A stretch of 47,070 bases of DNA. Source: Endozoicomonas atrinae (GTDB lineage: Bacteria > Pseudomonadota > Gammaproteobacteria > Pseudomonadales > Endozoicomonadaceae). A model generated the notes under the pieces. The model was given only the letters and a program-made list of their open reading frames with translations. It did no database searches and was not told where the DNA came from. Location: contig NZ_LUKQ02000011.1 in assembly GCF_001647025.1 (NCBI RefSeq), positions 1 through 47,070 on the forward strand, in the 5' to 3' direction. Positions 46,498-47,070 of the stretch are shown here, one piece after another. How positions within the stretch are numbered: position 1 is the first letter of the stretch; every line of letters begins with the position of its first letter. Both the position numbers and the translations under genes were made by a program.

Positions 46498-46976
46498 AGA
46501 AAACGTTTAAACCACTGTTTCTATCCACCGTTATGGCTGTTTCTGCAGCCATGGGCGCCAACACTGCACTGGCTCATAATTCACACGACAATCAGCGTAT
46601 TGTTTCTGCCGGTAACGGAGTTACCGAGATTATCTACGCACTGGGTGCTGGCGATCAGGTAATCGCCGTTGACCAGACCAGCACCTGGCCAGCTGAAGTC
46701 AACCAGCTGCCAAGACTCGGCTATCATAAACAGCTGTCTGCTGAGGGAATCTTGGCGCTTGAGCCCACCATGCTGATTGGTACGGAAGACATGGGACCAC
46801 CTTCAACCCTGGCTCAACTGGAAAGCGCTGGTGTTGAGGTAGAAGCCCTGCCCCTGAAGCATACCGCTGAAAGCATTGAAAACCAGATCAAGTCTCTGGC
46901 AAGCATTCTTGGTAAAGAACAACAGGGCAATGCATTATGGGAGGGGTGCTCTCTCAATTTGATAACTGACTCATAG
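46494..46976 (+). pseudogene. hutB: Haem ABC transporter periplasmic binding protein, truncated by an IS
   Basis: The first ~150 residues are a HutB/HmuT-type haem-binding protein: a signal peptide ending ALAHNS, then RIVSAGNGVTEIIYALGAGDQVIAVD and the family motif LPRLGYHKQLSAEGILALEPT. After NALWE the frame runs into the flanking insertion sequence and stops after 10 further codons. A complete protein would be about 280 residues. The rest of hutB and the hutCD permease/ATPase genes, if any, must lie beyond the right edge. Operon position after exbD matches Vibrio-type tonB-exbB-exbD-hutBCD. Confidence 0.88.
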
Positions 46977-47070
46977 GTTAGCTTCAACCTTTCCAGTCAT
47001 GAACTCAGACCAAAGTTGTTCCCAGCGCCCCTTACTCTGGATCAGTGCTCTTGTTGTCAAAAGCACTTCC
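46942..47070 (-). mobile_element. Insertion sequence end interrupting hutB
   Basis: The junction is near 46940-46945, where hutB similarity ends and gggtgctctctcaatttgat begins; I cannot name the family. A minus-strand transposase-like frame enters from the right edge and ends 29 bases from the junction. Only one end is visible, so target duplication and completeness are unknown. Confidence 0.7.
46971..47070 (-). CDS. Transposase C-terminal fragment (family not identified)
   Basis: An open frame from the edge to a stop at 46971-46973 gives 32 residues containing ALIQSKGRWEQLWSEFMTG. The position just inside an IS end and the composition suggest a transposase tail. No catalytic residue is visible, so the assignment rests on context. 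Confidence 0.5.
   Translation of the reverse strand, partial: EVLLTTRALIQSKGRWEQLWSEFMTGKVEANL

Overview
The window looks like chromosome of a marine, host-associated gammaproteobacterium. An Endozoicomonas-like organism is my best guess. It rests on enteric/Vibrio-type gene content, many insertion sequences and short palindromic repeats, a low-complexity effector-like protein, and sugar-acid and haem scavenging. The genus is inferred, not proven by any marker gene here.

Left end (1-215): 3' end of an IS256-family insertion sequence. Positions 239-16206 hold a purine/diaminopropionate-type catabolic cluster that resembles the E. coli xdhABC-ygeVWXY-hyuA-yqeABC-ygfJ locus in rearranged order: a frameshifted sigma-54 activator (ygeV), mocA/ygfJ, yqeC, yqeB, a heptad-repeat coiled-coil gene, then ygeW-ygeX-ygeY-hyuA and xdhA-xdhB-xdhC on the plus strand. 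A 261-bp MITE-like element flanked by TA sits between hyuA and xdhA. The carbamate kinase gene (yqeA) and the ssnA/ygfK/xdhD genes of enteric clusters are not in the window. Downstream come a monooxygenase-fold protein with a membrane tail and two unrecognised proteins, one disordered with a lysine-rich, nuclear-localisation-like patch.

Positions 18968-37369 hold a complete glucuronide/glucuronate utilisation region. Beta-glucuronidase (uidA) and a GPH transporter (uidB-like) release and import glucuronate or glucuronides, and a TRAP transporter (dctP apart from dctQM) probably imports uronate. UxaC, UxuB, UxuA, KdgK and Eda convert it to pyruvate and glyceraldehyde-3-phosphate under a GntR/FadR-type regulator. 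uxuB is present twice: the copy inside the operon has a 1-base deletion, and an intact copy lies 9.4 kb away with a nearly identical 3' two-thirds. The uxaC operon and the intact uxuB share the same promoter layout (TTGATC-N18-TATAAC with a TTTTGGTATAACAG block). Between dctP and dctQM a 1.4-kb segment with a broken gene (frameshift at nine A residues) is bracketed by two diverged copies of the dctP upstream region.

Positions 37633-47070: a secreted endonuclease/exonuclease/phosphatase-family protein, two TonB-dependent haem-type receptors, a DCC-family thiol protein, and a tonB-exbB-exbD-hutB operon. Three Fur boxes mark this as an iron-regulated haem-uptake island. hutB is cut at about codon 150 by another insertion sequence that runs off the right edge.
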